A stretch of DNA of 64,000 bases, taken from positions 310,001 through 374,000 of the forward strand of contig NZ_POVU01000001.1 in NCBI RefSeq assembly GCF_003261585.1, written 5' to 3'. Below, in pieces: positions 47,474 through 57,168 of this stretch. Source of the stretch: Acinetobacter sp. MB5. Its GTDB lineage: Bacteria > Pseudomonadota > Gammaproteobacteria > Pseudomonadales > Moraxellaceae. The position numbers were made by a program, and so were the translations under genes. The notes below the pieces were generated by a model. It did no database searches. It was not told the origin of the DNA and worked only from the letters and a program-made list of their open reading frames with translations. The number at the start of each line of letters is the position of its first letter. The first letter of the stretch is position 1.

Positions 47474-48340
47474 TTATTCGCCGTGTTCATGCTCTACCCG
47501 ATCGACAAATATCGTCGCTGCCAATAAATCCGCTGCACCACCTGGTGATGCATTCAACCGCAATAAATCAATTTCCAGCAAATGCAGTTCACGACGCGCC
47601 GCCAGACTGGTATAACCACCCAAAGCCAACACTTTGCCTGCACCTTGCTGCATACGGTTTAAACCGTTTAGACCTGCCCGATGCAGCACGCAGGTATCAT
47701 CCAAATGTTGCATCAATGCGAGCAATGCATCTAGGCGGGCAAATTCCTCACGCATTGAATGCTGTCGGGTTTGACGAAGCTGCGGCAAAGCATAATGACG
47801 AATTGCAGGGAAACCTTGCTGGGCCTGTTGTTTTGCCCCTTGCTTGCCATGTTTCTGCAACACCATTTGCCCATGACTGAGCGTTGATTGCACGCTCATA
47901 GCCCGATCTTCAATTTGTGCGATTTGCCCTGCACAAAAACAGATGTCTTCTGCGGATGTCCCTTGTGGCGATAATGTTGCTGCCGTCACCAGTAAACCGA
48001 GTGCCCAGATTGCGCCACGGTGGGTATTGACGCCACCAGTCACCGCCAACATGCGTTGTTCGCCTTCACGTCCAAGCTGTCCAATCTGTTCGCGTAATGC
48101 CTGTGAAACTTCACCATGCCATGTTGCTGCCACACTCATGGCAATAAACATTTCTCTTAAACTTTCTGCTGACTGTTCCATCAAACTTAAGCTTAAATCT
48201 TGATGTGCGCCTGAACTGCGTGCGTCAACCAATGCAGGTTTTGGAGACAGACGTACTTCATCAAGTAGCGCCTGTACTGCAAAATCGGCTAGTGTATCTG
48301 CAAGGCAACGCTGCGGTTTGGGTTGAAAAAATGCATTCAT
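47474..48340 (-). CDS. mdcB: Triphosphoribosyl-dephospho-CoA synthase
   Basis: The 288-residue CitG/MdcB enzyme has ALLDEVRLSPKPALVDARSSGAHQDLSLSLM and GGVNTHRGAIWALGLL, family hallmarks, and a C-terminal NASPGGAADLLAATIFVD. It makes the prosthetic-group precursor from ATP and dephospho-CoA. It is directly adjacent to mdcA, the mdcA stop falling one base after this start region. Confidence 0.92.
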   Translation of the reverse strand: MNAFFQPKPQRCLADTLADFAVQALLDEVRLSPKPALVDARSSGAHQDLSLSLMEQSAESLREMFIAMSVAATWHGEVSQALREQIGQLGREGEQRMLAVTGGVNTHRGAIWALGLLVTAATLSPQGTSAEDICFCAGQIAQIEDRAMSVQSTLSHGQMVLQKHGKQGAKQQAQQGFPAIRHYALPQLRQTRQHSMREEFARLDALLALMQHLDDTCVLHRAGLNGLNRMQQGAGKVLALGGYTSLAARRELHLLEIDLLRLNASPGGAADLLAATIFVDRVEHEHGE

Positions 48341-50020
48341 TTACCAACTCCGGAATTTTGCAGGCGGTTCGTATAAACCATCTGACCATGTCACCAAATC
48401 GGCAATATTTTTTGCAGCAAGCAACTCACGGGTTGCATCGGTACGGCGAATGCCTAAATCTTCAGGGAATGCCACCAAACCTGCTTGACGTAAACGTTCG
48501 GTATTTTTCGGATCGTGACGTAAACCAATATCGGTGACCCCTGCCACTGCCGCGATCATTTCTTCACGTTGTTGCTGACTGTCGGCTTTATATAAGTAGG
48601 CAATGCCTTCTTCAGTCAGTAAATGCGTCACGTCATCGCCATAAATCATGATTGGCGCAAGTGGCATGCCTGATTTTTTCGCAACATCGACGGCATCAAG
48701 TTGATCCACAAAGGTCGGCTTGCCACCTTCTTGGAAAGTTTCCACCATTTGCACCACCAGTTTTTTGCCGCGTGCCAAGTAGGTATCGGTGTCATTTAAG
48801 CCTTGAGGACGCATATCCAGCCATGCAGGCGTACCATGTCGACGACCACGCGGGTCATGTCCCATATTCGGTGCACCACCAAAACCTGCCAAACGACCTT
48901 TAGTCACCGTTGAAGAATGTCCTTGTCCATCGACCTGTAAAGTTGCACCAATAAACAGATCAACAGCATATTGTCCTGCCAACTGGCACATCATACGGTT
49001 GGAACGCAGCGAACCATCACGCCCTGTAAAGAACACATCGGGACGCGCTGCCACATATTTTTCCATGCCCAGTTCAGTTCCGAAGCAGTGCACGCTTTCC
49101 ACCCAGCCCGATTCAATCGCAGGAATGAGGGTCGGATGTGGATTGAGTGTCCAATTACGGCAAATCTTGCCTTTTAGCCCAAGTGATTCACCATAAGTCG
49201 GCAAGATCAGCTCAATCGCTGCGGTATTAAAACCAATGCCGTGATTCAGCGACTGCACCTGATGCTTTTCATAGATCCCGCGAATCGCCATCATTGCCAT
49301 GAGGATATGAACAGGTTTGATGTGTTTCGGGTCACGGGTAAACAATGGCTCAATGTAAAATGGACGATCTGCCACCACCACAAAATCGACCCAAGATGCA
49401 GGAATATCAACGCGCGGTAGATCGGTCACGTCATCGACCAGTTTGTTGACCTGTACAATCACAATGCCATCGCTAAATGCCGCAGGTTCAATCAACGCTG
49501 GAGAATCTTCGGTACTTGCGCCTGTATAAATGTTGCCGTGACGGTCTGCCATAAAGCCAGCCGACAACACCACATTCGGAATCAAGTCGACCAATAAACG
49601 TGAATACAGTTCGATGTAGGTATGAATCGCCCCGATTTCCAGCAAGCCATCTTCAAGTAACTGGCTAATGCGTAGGCTTTGTGTACCTGCAAATGAAAAA
49701 TCCAGTTTACGGGCAATGCCTTTTTCGAATAAATCGAGATGTTCTGGACGCCCAACACTCGGCATAATCATATGCAAATCATGCAAAATATCTGGGCTGG
49801 TTTGTGCCAATGAACGTGAAAGAAAGTCGGCTTGTTTTTGGTTGTTGCCTTCGAGGACAACCCGATCGCCTGGAGTAATCAGGGTTTCAAGTGCCTGAAC
49901 AATATTTTGTGTTGGAATCACCACACCATCGGCAAATTTGCGTGCCAAGTCCAATTTAATCTGCTTGGCATAACGGCGTTTATTCCAAATTCGATCTTTA
50001 TGCTGTACCGAGCCTTCCAT
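48341..50020 (-). CDS. mdcA: Malonate decarboxylase alpha subunit (acetyl-ACP:malonate transferase)
   Basis: The 559-residue CoA-transferase-like alpha subunit begins near KDRIWNKRRYAKQIKLDLARKFADGVVIP. It has GDRVVLEGNNQKQADFLSR, ELGMEKYVAARPDVFFTGRDGSLRSNRM and GFGGAPNMGHDPRGRRHGTPAWLDM. It exchanges acetyl for malonyl on the carrier protein. The ATG at 50020, with AGGAC upstream, gives the usual length; a TTG at 50113 would add 31 atypical residues. It is first in mdcABCDEGH-madLM. Confidence 0.95.
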   Translation of the reverse strand: MEGSVQHKDRIWNKRRYAKQIKLDLARKFADGVVIPTQNIVQALETLITPGDRVVLEGNNQKQADFLSRSLAQTSPDILHDLHMIMPSVGRPEHLDLFEKGIARKLDFSFAGTQSLRISQLLEDGLLEIGAIHTYIELYSRLLVDLIPNVVLSAGFMADRHGNIYTGASTEDSPALIEPAAFSDGIVIVQVNKLVDDVTDLPRVDIPASWVDFVVVADRPFYIEPLFTRDPKHIKPVHILMAMMAIRGIYEKHQVQSLNHGIGFNTAAIELILPTYGESLGLKGKICRNWTLNPHPTLIPAIESGWVESVHCFGTELGMEKYVAARPDVFFTGRDGSLRSNRMMCQLAGQYAVDLFIGATLQVDGQGHSSTVTKGRLAGFGGAPNMGHDPRGRRHGTPAWLDMRPQGLNDTDTYLARGKKLVVQMVETFQEGGKPTFVDQLDAVDVAKKSGMPLAPIMIYGDDVTHLLTEEGIAYLYKADSQQQREEMIAAVAGVTDIGLRHDPKNTERLRQAGLVAFPEDLGIRRTDATRELLAAKNIADLVTWSDGLYEPPAKFRSW

Positions 50021-50140
50021 GTGATGTCCTGTTCCGCAGTTCATGTTTTCATCTATAAAACCCTGTTCAGGATTTTTGATCAATAAACTCGAAATGCAGA
50101 ACATTAACCTCAAGTTAATAGATTTATTTCATGATTGCTT

Positions 50141-50224
50141 ACACCCTCTTTATTTTTCTCCCTGAGCAAATTGAAATATATTGCAATGCTGCGCAAGAGA
50201 AATAAAACGGCTCATGAAAAAAGT
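50141..50224. repeat. 84-bp dyad repeat, right copy flanking the mdc locus
   Basis: This is the direct counterpart of 41542-41626. It has the same ACACCCTC start and a slightly altered inner dyad (ATTGAAATATATTGCAAT). It lies between the sulP 3' end and the mdcA promoter region. Confidence 0.75.
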
Positions 50225-50237
50225 CTATAAAGTAACA

Positions 50238-51872
50238 TCAGGTCGCAGATGAAGCTCTCCGTTCATACTCCTGTACAGCGTCATCGACACTTTGAGCCGT
50301 GTAAGTCGATTGAGGAAATAAAGGACTGTTGACATACAACAAGGTCTGCGCCACCGAGCGCCGCACCCGCGCTAGATGCAAATCAATCTGCTTGTCATGC
50401 AAATGGGTAGCGAGCTGCAACAGCTCTTCAATACTGGTACTGTCAAGACTCGGACATTCTTCCATATTCAAAATCAGGTGTTCATAATTTTGTTCGGAGA
50501 GCTTTTGCATAATCGCATTACAGATTTTTTCAGCGTTAGCAAAAAACATGGGGTGATCTGGTCGGGCAATTAAAATTCCAACGGGTTCAATCGCTTCAGG
50601 AAAACGATCCATATCAACAAAATCGTGCCCACCATTGAGACGTCCTAACCAAGCAATGCGTGGTACAGCATAACTTTTGAGCATAATCAAAATACTGACA
50701 ATAATGGCGATCACCAGCCCATTGAGTACGCCAAAAATGATGACTGCCCAAATGGCAACAATCGACAACAGCCGATCTTTATGCCAAATAAAATACTGTT
50801 TAAATGGCGCAAAACGGATATGTCCACTCACTGCATAAATCACAATACTGGCCAGAATTGGCTCAGGAATATTGGAGATATATTGACGAAAGCCAACTAA
50901 AAACAGGATAACCGCCAGCGCTGCAATCCACGCCGATTTTTTACTTGTTGCGCCAGCGGCTTCATTGGCTGAGGTTCCTGAGTAGCCTGCACCCATCGGC
51001 ATACCTTTGAGCAATCCCGATATCATATTTCCAACACCCAAAGCAATCAGATCACGATTGGGTTCGCTCGGGTCGTTATATTTCAAAGCAAAAGTACGAA
51101 TTGAGGTATAAGACTCAGCGTAAACGATCAATGCTACCGCCAGTGCAATTTCAACCAGTTGCATCCAGCTATTCATACTCAGGTTGGGTAAACTGGCACT
51201 CGGTAAAACAAATTCAAAATGCCCAACCGCATGAATTCCCCACTCATCGGTATATCCCAAAACATTTAAACCGATGCCGACCACAATCAACAACAATGCA
51301 ACAGGAATCGTTTTATAACGCTTTGTAAACTGTAGCACCAGTAGCGTTGAAATCCCCATCCCCAAGGCATACCAGTTCCAGTCCGTATATGCTTTGAAAA
51401 GCTCCCACAACTCACGAAAAAAATCGCTATGTGCAGGCTGCACTTGCAATATGGAGGGCAACTGTTTCACCACAATGCTCAGTGCCAAACCAAAAGAAAA
51501 GCCTTTGAGTACTGGTTTGGCAATAAATTGTGTGACTTCACCCAGTTTAAATAAGCCCGCAACAGCCAATAAAACACCCGATAAAAATACCAGTGCATAA
51601 GCCAGACTGGCACGTTCTGGTGAGGACAACACCACAATCGCGGCCAAGCCTGAACTAAGGACTGCGGCAGCCGACGAGGTCGAGGATACAATCGCAAATC
51701 GGCTACGCCCAATCAGCCCATATACAACTAGACCAATGACCAAAGCCACTAGACCGCTTTGCGGAGACAAGCCTGCGATATTGGAATAAGCTACGGCTTC
51801 AGGCAATAACAACCCTGCGATTGACAAGCCTGCAACCACATCGAAAATTGAGGATTTTTTTGCGGATGTCAT
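50238..51872 (-). CDS. SulP family anion transporter with STAS domain
   Basis: The 544-residue transporter has an N-terminal transmembrane domain beginning VVAGLSIAGLLLPEAVAYSNIAGLSPQSGL, with PMGAGYSGTSANEAAGATSKKSAW as the conserved SulP loop. The cytoplasmic STAS domain covers about residues 430-535 (LILNMEECPSLDSTSIEELLQL). Substrates in this family include sulfate, bicarbonate and dicarboxylates; which applies is not evident. Its ATG overlaps the stop of the upstream ParB-like gene by four bases. Confidence 0.9.
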   Translation of the reverse strand: MTSAKKSSIFDVVAGLSIAGLLLPEAVAYSNIAGLSPQSGLVALVIGLVVYGLIGRSRFAIVSSTSSAAAVLSSGLAAIVVLSSPERASLAYALVFLSGVLLAVAGLFKLGEVTQFIAKPVLKGFSFGLALSIVVKQLPSILQVQPAHSDFFRELWELFKAYTDWNWYALGMGISTLLVLQFTKRYKTIPVALLLIVVGIGLNVLGYTDEWGIHAVGHFEFVLPSASLPNLSMNSWMQLVEIALAVALIVYAESYTSIRTFALKYNDPSEPNRDLIALGVGNMISGLLKGMPMGAGYSGTSANEAAGATSKKSAWIAALAVILFLVGFRQYISNIPEPILASIVIYAVSGHIRFAPFKQYFIWHKDRLLSIVAIWAVIIFGVLNGLVIAIIVSILIMLKSYAVPRIAWLGRLNGGHDFVDMDRFPEAIEPVGILIARPDHPMFFANAEKICNAIMQKLSEQNYEHLILNMEECPSLDSTSIEELLQLATHLHDKQIDLHLARVRRSVAQTLLYVNSPLFPQSTYTAQSVDDAVQEYERRASSAT

Positions 51873-52285
51873 AGGCTAGCCAAATCTTGTGAAGTAAGTG
51901 AGGTAATCTGGCAAGGAATCAGGGCATCTTCATCGTGTAAATACACGGCGCACAGACGATGATAACCATCTGCAATAATCAGATGACGTCGTCCAACATC
52001 ACGAACCAACAATAAGGGTGAAAGCGATTTATTCTGTTCAATTTTGTCGAGATCACGTGCCACGTGAAAATTATGCTCATCAAGTAATGGAAGCTGTGCT
52101 GCACGAAAAATATCTTTAGCTTTAAAGCCAAGCACATCACCTGTTTGCAAAGCCTTCACCAGTTTTTCTACAATCGTAGAATCAAGCAATAAACTCAAAT
52201 AAGCACTGGCCGCAGGATAATCATGAATTTCTGGTCGGTCGAGCCATGCAATTGTATGTTTTAGTTTTTTATTTGTAGTATCCAT
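51869..52285 (-). CDS. ParB-like-fold small protein coupled to SulP
   Basis: The 138-residue soluble protein has a C-terminal SPLLLVRDVGRRHLIIADGYHRLCAVY segment resembling the ParB/sulfiredoxin nucleotide-binding fold (ADGYHRL). No HTH or DNA-partition context is present. It is translationally coupled to the SulP gene, suggesting a functional partnership that cannot be named. The assignment rests on one motif. Confidence 0.6.
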   Translation of the reverse strand: MDTTNKKLKHTIAWLDRPEIHDYPAASAYLSLLLDSTIVEKLVKALQTGDVLGFKAKDIFRAAQLPLLDEHNFHVARDLDKIEQNKSLSPLLLVRDVGRRHLIIADGYHRLCAVYLHDEDALIPCQITSLTSQDLASL

Positions 52286-52355
52286 AGTTCAAGCTCTTTC
52301 TTATTAAGATCAATCTTGTAACAGCATAACAAATCCTGTATGGCTTGTACGCATC

Positions 52356-52381
52356 AAAAAAGCGAGCACATGGCTCGCTTT
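52356..52381 (-). terminator. Terminator of the glutamate-synthase-like operon
   Basis: AAAGCGAGC (52359-52367) pairs with GCTCGCTTT (52373-52381) around a five-base loop. T residues follow on the minus strand. Confidence 0.85.
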
Positions 52382-52400
52382 AATGGGGGATTTAAATCAA

Positions 52401-53735
52401 TTAGAACTGAACTTGACCGGGTACCCAGTTGGTCCCTGCCAGTGGTACGCGTGCCATTGCTGCTGCTTCAACAGTGAGCGCCACCAAGTCTTCAGGGTCA
52501 AGGTTGTGCAAGTGTGATTTACCACAAGCACGTGCCATGGTTTGTGCTTCAAGCACCAACACGCGTAAGTAGTTTGCCAAGTGGCGACCACCTTCAATCG
52601 GGTCAAGATTTTTAGCTAACTCAGGGTTTTGTGTGGTGATCCCCGCAGGGTCTTGACCATTTTGCCAGTCATCGTAATAACCTGATGCTGAACCGATTTT
52701 TTTCAATTCATCGTTTAAGCGTGGATGGTTGTCACCCAGCGCAATCAAGGCTGCTGTACCAATTGCGACTGCATCTGCACCCAATGCCATGGCTTTTGCC
52801 ACGTCTGCACCTGTACGAATCCCGCCTGACACGATCAACTGAACTTTACGATGCATTCCCATTTCTTGTAATGCCTGAACCGCTTGTGGGATTGCAGGTA
52901 AAATTGGAATACCGACATGTTCAATAAACACTTCTTGAGTTGCAGCCGTACCGCCTTGCATACCATCGAGTACGATCACATCTGCTCCTGCTTTGACTGC
53001 CAGTTTGACATCGTAATATGGACGGCTTGCCCCGATTTTCACATAAATTGGTTTTTCCCAATCTGTGATTTCACGGATTTCTGCAATTTTAATCGCCAGA
53101 TCATCTGGGCCTGTCCAGTCTGGGTGACGACACGCACTGCGTTGATCGACACCCACTGGAAGTGTACGCATGCCTGCCACACGTTCAGTCACTTTCATAC
53201 CCAAAAGCATACCACCACCGCCTGGTTTTGCACCTTGACCAAGGACAATTTCAATCGCATCGGCTTTACGCAAGTCATCTGGGTTCATGCCATAACGTGA
53301 AGGCAGGTATTGATACACCAAAGTTTGCGAATGGCCACGTTCCTCAGGGGTCATACCACCATCACCCGTTGTTGTTGATGTGCCGACCATGGTTGCACCA
53401 CGTCCCAAAGCTTCTTTGGCATTGGCAGACAATGCACCAAAGCTCATTCCCGCAATGGTGACTGGCACTTTCAGGTGAATCGGTTTTTTGGCAAAGCGTG
53501 TGCCAAGTACCACATCGGTTCCGCATTTTTCACGATAACCCTCAAGTGGGTAACGCGACATACTTGCACCAAGCAATAACAAGTCATCGAAATGTGGCAA
53601 TTTGCGTTTGGTACCACCACCGCGGATGTCATAAATTCCTGTAGCGGCAGCGCGTTGAATTTCCTGAATCGTTAAACGGTCAAACGTAGCAGATTCGCGT
53701 AATACTGGTTCAAATTGAGTAGTAGATTGAGTCAT
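52401..53735 (-). CDS. FMN-binding glutamate-synthase-domain protein (MgsC / GlxD-like)
   Basis: The 444-residue protein is the FMN/Fe-S barrel of glutamate synthase as a separate polypeptide: VPVTIAGMSFGALSANAKEALGRGA, GQGAKPGGGGMLLG, RSACRHPDWTGPDDLAIKI, then VIVLDGMQGGTAATQEVFIEHVGIP and SGGIRTGADVAKAMALGADAVAIGTAAL. Separate subunits of this kind form N-methylglutamate synthase (MgsABC), which makes N-methylglutamate from glutamate and methylamine, or the less understood GlxBCD. It is the last gene of the operon. Confidence 0.85.
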   Translation of the reverse strand: MTQSTTQFEPVLRESATFDRLTIQEIQRAAATGIYDIRGGGTKRKLPHFDDLLLLGASMSRYPLEGYREKCGTDVVLGTRFAKKPIHLKVPVTIAGMSFGALSANAKEALGRGATMVGTSTTTGDGGMTPEERGHSQTLVYQYLPSRYGMNPDDLRKADAIEIVLGQGAKPGGGGMLLGMKVTERVAGMRTLPVGVDQRSACRHPDWTGPDDLAIKIAEIREITDWEKPIYVKIGASRPYYDVKLAVKAGADVIVLDGMQGGTAATQEVFIEHVGIPILPAIPQAVQALQEMGMHRKVQLIVSGGIRTGADVAKAMALGADAVAIGTAALIALGDNHPRLNDELKKIGSASGYYDDWQNGQDPAGITTQNPELAKNLDPIEGGRHLANYLRVLVLEAQTMARACGKSHLHNLDPEDLVALTVEAAAMARVPLAGTNWVPGQVQF

Positions 53736-53762
53736 CGTAAATATCTCCGAGCCACGTTTGGT

Positions 53763-54482
53763 TTAGTAAGCAGATGCGTTGTCGACTTTGAAGTTGTACA
53801 GTTGGCGTGATGAACCATAGCGTTTGAAGGTGGTTGGATCTTCATCAAATCCAGCCTGTTCCAACAACTCGGATAACTCAGCAATATGTTCTGGGCGCAT
53901 TTCTTTTTCAATACAGTCTGAACCCAAAGATTTCACTGTGCCTTTGACATAAATGCGGACTTCATACAGTGAATCACCCAATGCATCGCCTGCGTCACCA
54001 CAGACCACCAAGCGTCCTGCTTGTCCCATAAAGCAGCTCATATGTCCAATGCTGCCACCCACCACAATGTCCACGCCTTTCATCGAGATACCACAGCGCG
54101 CGCCTGCATCTCCATCAATCACCAACAAACCACCGTGTGCTGTTGCACCTGCTGCTTGTGAAGCATTGCCTTTAATGCGAACTGAACCTGACATCATGTT
54201 TTCAGCAACACCAACACCGACGTTTCCGTTCACAATCACATCGGCTTCTTGGTTCATTCCTGCGCAGTAATAACCTGCATGCCCGTCAATGGTCACTTGT
54301 ACAGGAGCTTTCATGCCTACTGCAATATTGTGTTGACCTGCTGGGTTCTGTACCGTCCATGCAGGAATGGCTGCGACCAATTCAGGGGTATGTAATGCCT
54401 GATTGAGTTCGCGAATGCTGTCCACGCTCAAATCATAAGTGTCTTTTAATTCGATTTTGTCTGCCAATACTGTGCTATTCAT
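53763..54482 (-). CDS. GXGXG-motif glutamate synthase subunit (MgsB / GlxC-like)
   Basis: The 239-residue beta-helix protein has repeated G-x-G turns (AGYYCAGMNQEADVIVNGNVGVGVAENMMSG, GDAGARCGISMKGVDIVVGGSIGHMSCFMGQAG), the C-terminal structural domain of glutamate synthase. The start at 54482 (MNSTVLADKI) is preceded by AGAGG; the longer frame adds 34 atypical residues. It links the amidotransferase and FMN subunits. Confidence 0.85.
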   Translation of the reverse strand: MNSTVLADKIELKDTYDLSVDSIRELNQALHTPELVAAIPAWTVQNPAGQHNIAVGMKAPVQVTIDGHAGYYCAGMNQEADVIVNGNVGVGVAENMMSGSVRIKGNASQAAGATAHGGLLVIDGDAGARCGISMKGVDIVVGGSIGHMSCFMGQAGRLVVCGDAGDALGDSLYEVRIYVKGTVKSLGSDCIEKEMRPEHIAELSELLEQAGFDEDPTTFKRYGSSRQLYNFKVDNASAY

Positions 54483-54514
54483 CGTCTTTATTCCTCTAAT
54501 CTCTATTTTGGTTT

Positions 54515-55438
54515 TTATGCTGCTGCGCCAGTATTGGCTGTTGAGCGTTCCCATACATATAAAGTTGCTGGTTCTGGTTCCCAAACTTTGGCTTTGTCAA
54601 TGTTTGGAAGTGAAGCCAATGCCTGATATTCAGATGCCATTGCCACATAGTCATCGGTTTCTGCCAAAACTGCAGGTTTGCAGGCAATCGGATCACGAAT
54701 CACGGCGAAACCGTCACGTGTACCAATCGCAAAAGTAAAGAAACCATCCAAGTCATCTAGCGCATGATTCAACGCCTGTTCGAGGTTATCACCCTCTTGT
54801 AAACGCCAAGCCAAATAACCCGCAGCCACTTCAGTGTCGTTATCCGTTTCAAAATGAATGCCTTCGCGTTTAAGTTCCTGACGTAAACGCGCATGGTTTG
54901 ACAATGAACCGTTATGCACAAGGCAAAGATCTGCACCCGTTGAGAATGGATGGCTGCCTTCCATGGTTACTGCACTTTCGGTTGCCATACGGGTATGCCC
55001 GATAATGTGGCTGCCTTTCATATTCGCCAAGCCAAAGCGTTCAGAAATTTCCACAGGTAAGCCCATGCCTTTTAAAATTTCGATGCTTTGTCCGACGCTC
55101 ATGATTTTCAGTTCAGGTGCAAGTTCGGTAATTGCTGCACGAACGGTGGTTTCATCTGCTTCGACTTTCAGCACGGCTGCGGTTGCATTTTGGAACCAGT
55201 CAAAGCCTGTACCGAGTTTTGCTTCCAGTTTTTCTGCAAATGCTTGCCAGTTAAAGCTTTCATCGGTAGTTTGTAAGGTCAATTTGACCCAGCCATCTTG
55301 TACTTCATCGCCATAGATCGCAAAGCCTGCGCTGTCTGGGCCACGTCCAGTCATGGCTTCAAGCATCGGTTCAAACAGTTTGCCCAATTGAGATTCGAGC
55401 GCTGGGTTTTTTAAGTAAAGTCCGACAATGCCACACAT
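54515..55438 (-). CDS. Class II glutamine amidotransferase (MgsA / GlxB-like)
   Basis: The 307-residue Ntn-type amidotransferase begins MCGIVGLYLK with the catalytic Cys2. It has GRGPDSAGFAIYG, HTRMATESAVTMEGSHPFS and LVHNGSLSNHARLRQEL. It would release ammonia from glutamine, or a related amide such as gamma-glutamylmethylamide in the Mgs system. It is in the operon behind the glutamine-synthetase-like gene. Confidence 0.87.
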   Translation of the reverse strand: MCGIVGLYLKNPALESQLGKLFEPMLEAMTGRGPDSAGFAIYGDEVQDGWVKLTLQTTDESFNWQAFAEKLEAKLGTGFDWFQNATAAVLKVEADETTVRAAITELAPELKIMSVGQSIEILKGMGLPVEISERFGLANMKGSHIIGHTRMATESAVTMEGSHPFSTGADLCLVHNGSLSNHARLRQELKREGIHFETDNDTEVAAGYLAWRLQEGDNLEQALNHALDDLDGFFTFAIGTRDGFAVIRDPIACKPAVLAETDDYVAMASEYQALASLPNIDKAKVWEPEPATLYVWERSTANTGAAA

Positions 55439-55483
55439 AATGCTTACTCCAATAGATTCAATTCTGTTGATTTATCTTAAAAT

Positions 55484-56875
55484 TTAGAAAAATTCGGTAT
55501 AACGCTTAACTTCCCAGTCAGATACATGTCGACTGTATTCAACCCATTCCATGCTTTTTTGATCGATGAATTCATCCACGATTTCTGTACCCAGTTTTTC
55601 ACGGAACAGTGGATCTGCTTTGAGTGCATCGACTGCTTCTTTAAGCGACTGTGGCAAGGTTTCAATGCCACGTGCAGCGATTTCTTCCAAACCAAGGCTG
55701 TACAAGTTTTCATTGCATGCTGCGGGTGGAGTTAGTTCGCGTTCAATGCCGTCTAGACCTGCAGCAATAATTGCCGCTGAAACCAAGTAAGGATTACAGC
55801 CTGCATCTGGAAGACGTAGTTCGATACGACCATACGGAATACGCACCATCGCTGAACGGTTGTTAGAACCATACGCAATAAATGCAGGTGCCCATGTCGC
55901 ACCAGACAATGAACGACCCACCACAAGGCGTTTATAAGAGTTCACGGTTGGCGCACAAAACGCACAGAGTGCTGGACCATGTTCAAGTAAACCTGCGATA
56001 AAGTGATAGGCCATTTTCGATAAGCCCATACCACTTGGGTCACTCGGGTCATGGAACAGGTTGCTAGATTCTTCACTTCCAATTGACAAGTGGAAGTGCA
56101 TGCCGTTGCCCGCACGTTTTGGATCTGGTTTCGGCATAAATGAGCAGATCATGCCTAAATCGTTGGCAATTTCCCCTGCTGCCATGCGGAAGAAGGTAAA
56201 CATGTCTGCCGAATTCATGGCATCACTGTAGGTATAGTTGATTTCAAACTGACCGTTGGCATCTTCATGGTCAATTTGGTAAATGTCGAAACCCACAGGA
56301 ATGAGCGCTTCGGTTAAACGTTCTAAAAATTCACGTGAACGCGATAGGCCTTTATAGTCATAGCAAGGTTTGTCGAGGTTATCTGAATCATCCACCATTT
56401 TGAGTGAACCGTCTTCACCACGGCGAAACAGGCTAAACTCTGGCTCTAGACCTGTATTCAATGTCCAGCCTTTAGCACTTAAACGCTCGACTTGTTTACG
56501 CAGTACATAGCGTGAATCGTAAGGATGCGGCTGACCATTGACATAGCCTTCGCACACCACGCGACCATAACCTGGTTGCCATGGCACAGGAGTTAAGCTC
56601 GACAAATCGCCTTTCACCATAAAATCTGGCCCATGCGGCTGCATTCCCATTCCCGAGATGGCAAAACCCGCAAAGCCTACGCCATCTTTTTCAATCGCTT
56701 TTAAGCCAGAAATCGGCACAGACTTGGTTTTTGCAGCACCATGAATATCGACAAACTGAGCCAATACATATTTCAATTGGTACTGATCAATCACCTGTTG
56801 AACCTCTGGACGGTACATTGGTTTTTTGATGAGTTGATGTTGATCAAACATCTCGGTTACGGCTTGCTGCAACAT
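55484..56875 (-). CDS. Type III glutamine synthetase-like ligase (GmaS / GlnT-like)
   Basis: The 463-residue GS-fold enzyme has [36 protein letters not shown] (active-site Glu), [37 protein letters not shown] and [26 protein letters not shown]. Relatives are gamma-glutamylmethylamide synthetase GmaS, which ligates methylamine to glutamate, and GlnT. They cannot be separated by eye. The ATG at 56875 is chosen because GGGAG precedes it. First gene of the operon, behind a sigma-54 promoter. Confidence 0.87.
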   Translation of the reverse strand: MLQQAVTEMFDQHQLIKKPMYRPEVQQVIDQYQLKYVLAQFVDIHGAAKTKSVPISGLKAIEKDGVGFAGFAISGMGMQPHGPDFMVKGDLSSLTPVPWQPGYGRVVCEGYVNGQPHPYDSRYVLRKQVERLSAKGWTLNTGLEPEFSLFRRGEDGSLKMVDDSDNLDKPCYDYKGLSRSREFLERLTEALIPVGFDIYQIDHEDANGQFEINYTYSDAMNSADMFTFFRMAAGEIANDLGMICSFMPKPDPKRAGNGMHFHLSIGSEESSNLFHDPSDPSGMGLSKMAYHFIAGLLEHGPALCAFCAPTVNSYKRLVVGRSLSGATWAPAFIAYGSNNRSAMVRIPYGRIELRLPDAGCNPYLVSAAIIAAGLDGIERELTPPAACNENLYSLGLEEIAARGIETLPQSLKEAVDALKADPLFREKLGTEIVDEFIDQKSMEWVEYSRHVSDWEVKRYTEFF

Positions 56876-57168
56876 TTGGCATACTCCCATATGACAAAAA
56901 CTGAATGTGGTGCAGAAAATGCATCTTTCTGTGCTTACATGGTTTAAAAATTCCATTTAAGAAATTTTCTTTCCTATTAAGAAAGCAAATCCCTTGCCAA
57001 CTTTTCAGCAACAGACGAAATTTGTGAATGAGAGGTAAAATTTGACTATATTTCCAACAAGAATATATATTTCACAATAGGAATTTTATTTTTTAGCAAA
57101 GTTCGGTTGTGCTTTGCAGTAAAATACACAGCAAAATCAGTATCAAAATAGTGCAGGAATGAACCAGA
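56876..57168. other. 293-bp divergent control region
   Basis: It separates the ligase operon (leftward) from the XRE-cupin regulator (rightward). Besides the sigma-54 site it is AT-rich. No further clear operator was identified. Confidence 0.6.
56984..56999 (-). promoter_or_regulatory. Sigma-54 (-24/-12) promoter of the GS/glutamate-synthase-like operon
   Basis: The minus strand reads TTGGCAA-GGGAT-TTGCTTT: GG at 56998-56997, ten bases, GC at 56986-56985. Only one core position differs from TGGCAC-N5-TTGCW. It would start transcription near 56974, about 100 bases before the ATG. Confidence 0.75.

Noticed and set aside
50021..50113. N-terminal extension of MdcA from a TTG start
   Set aside because: The extra 31 residues do not resemble MdcA and a better ATG with AGGAC lies at 50020.
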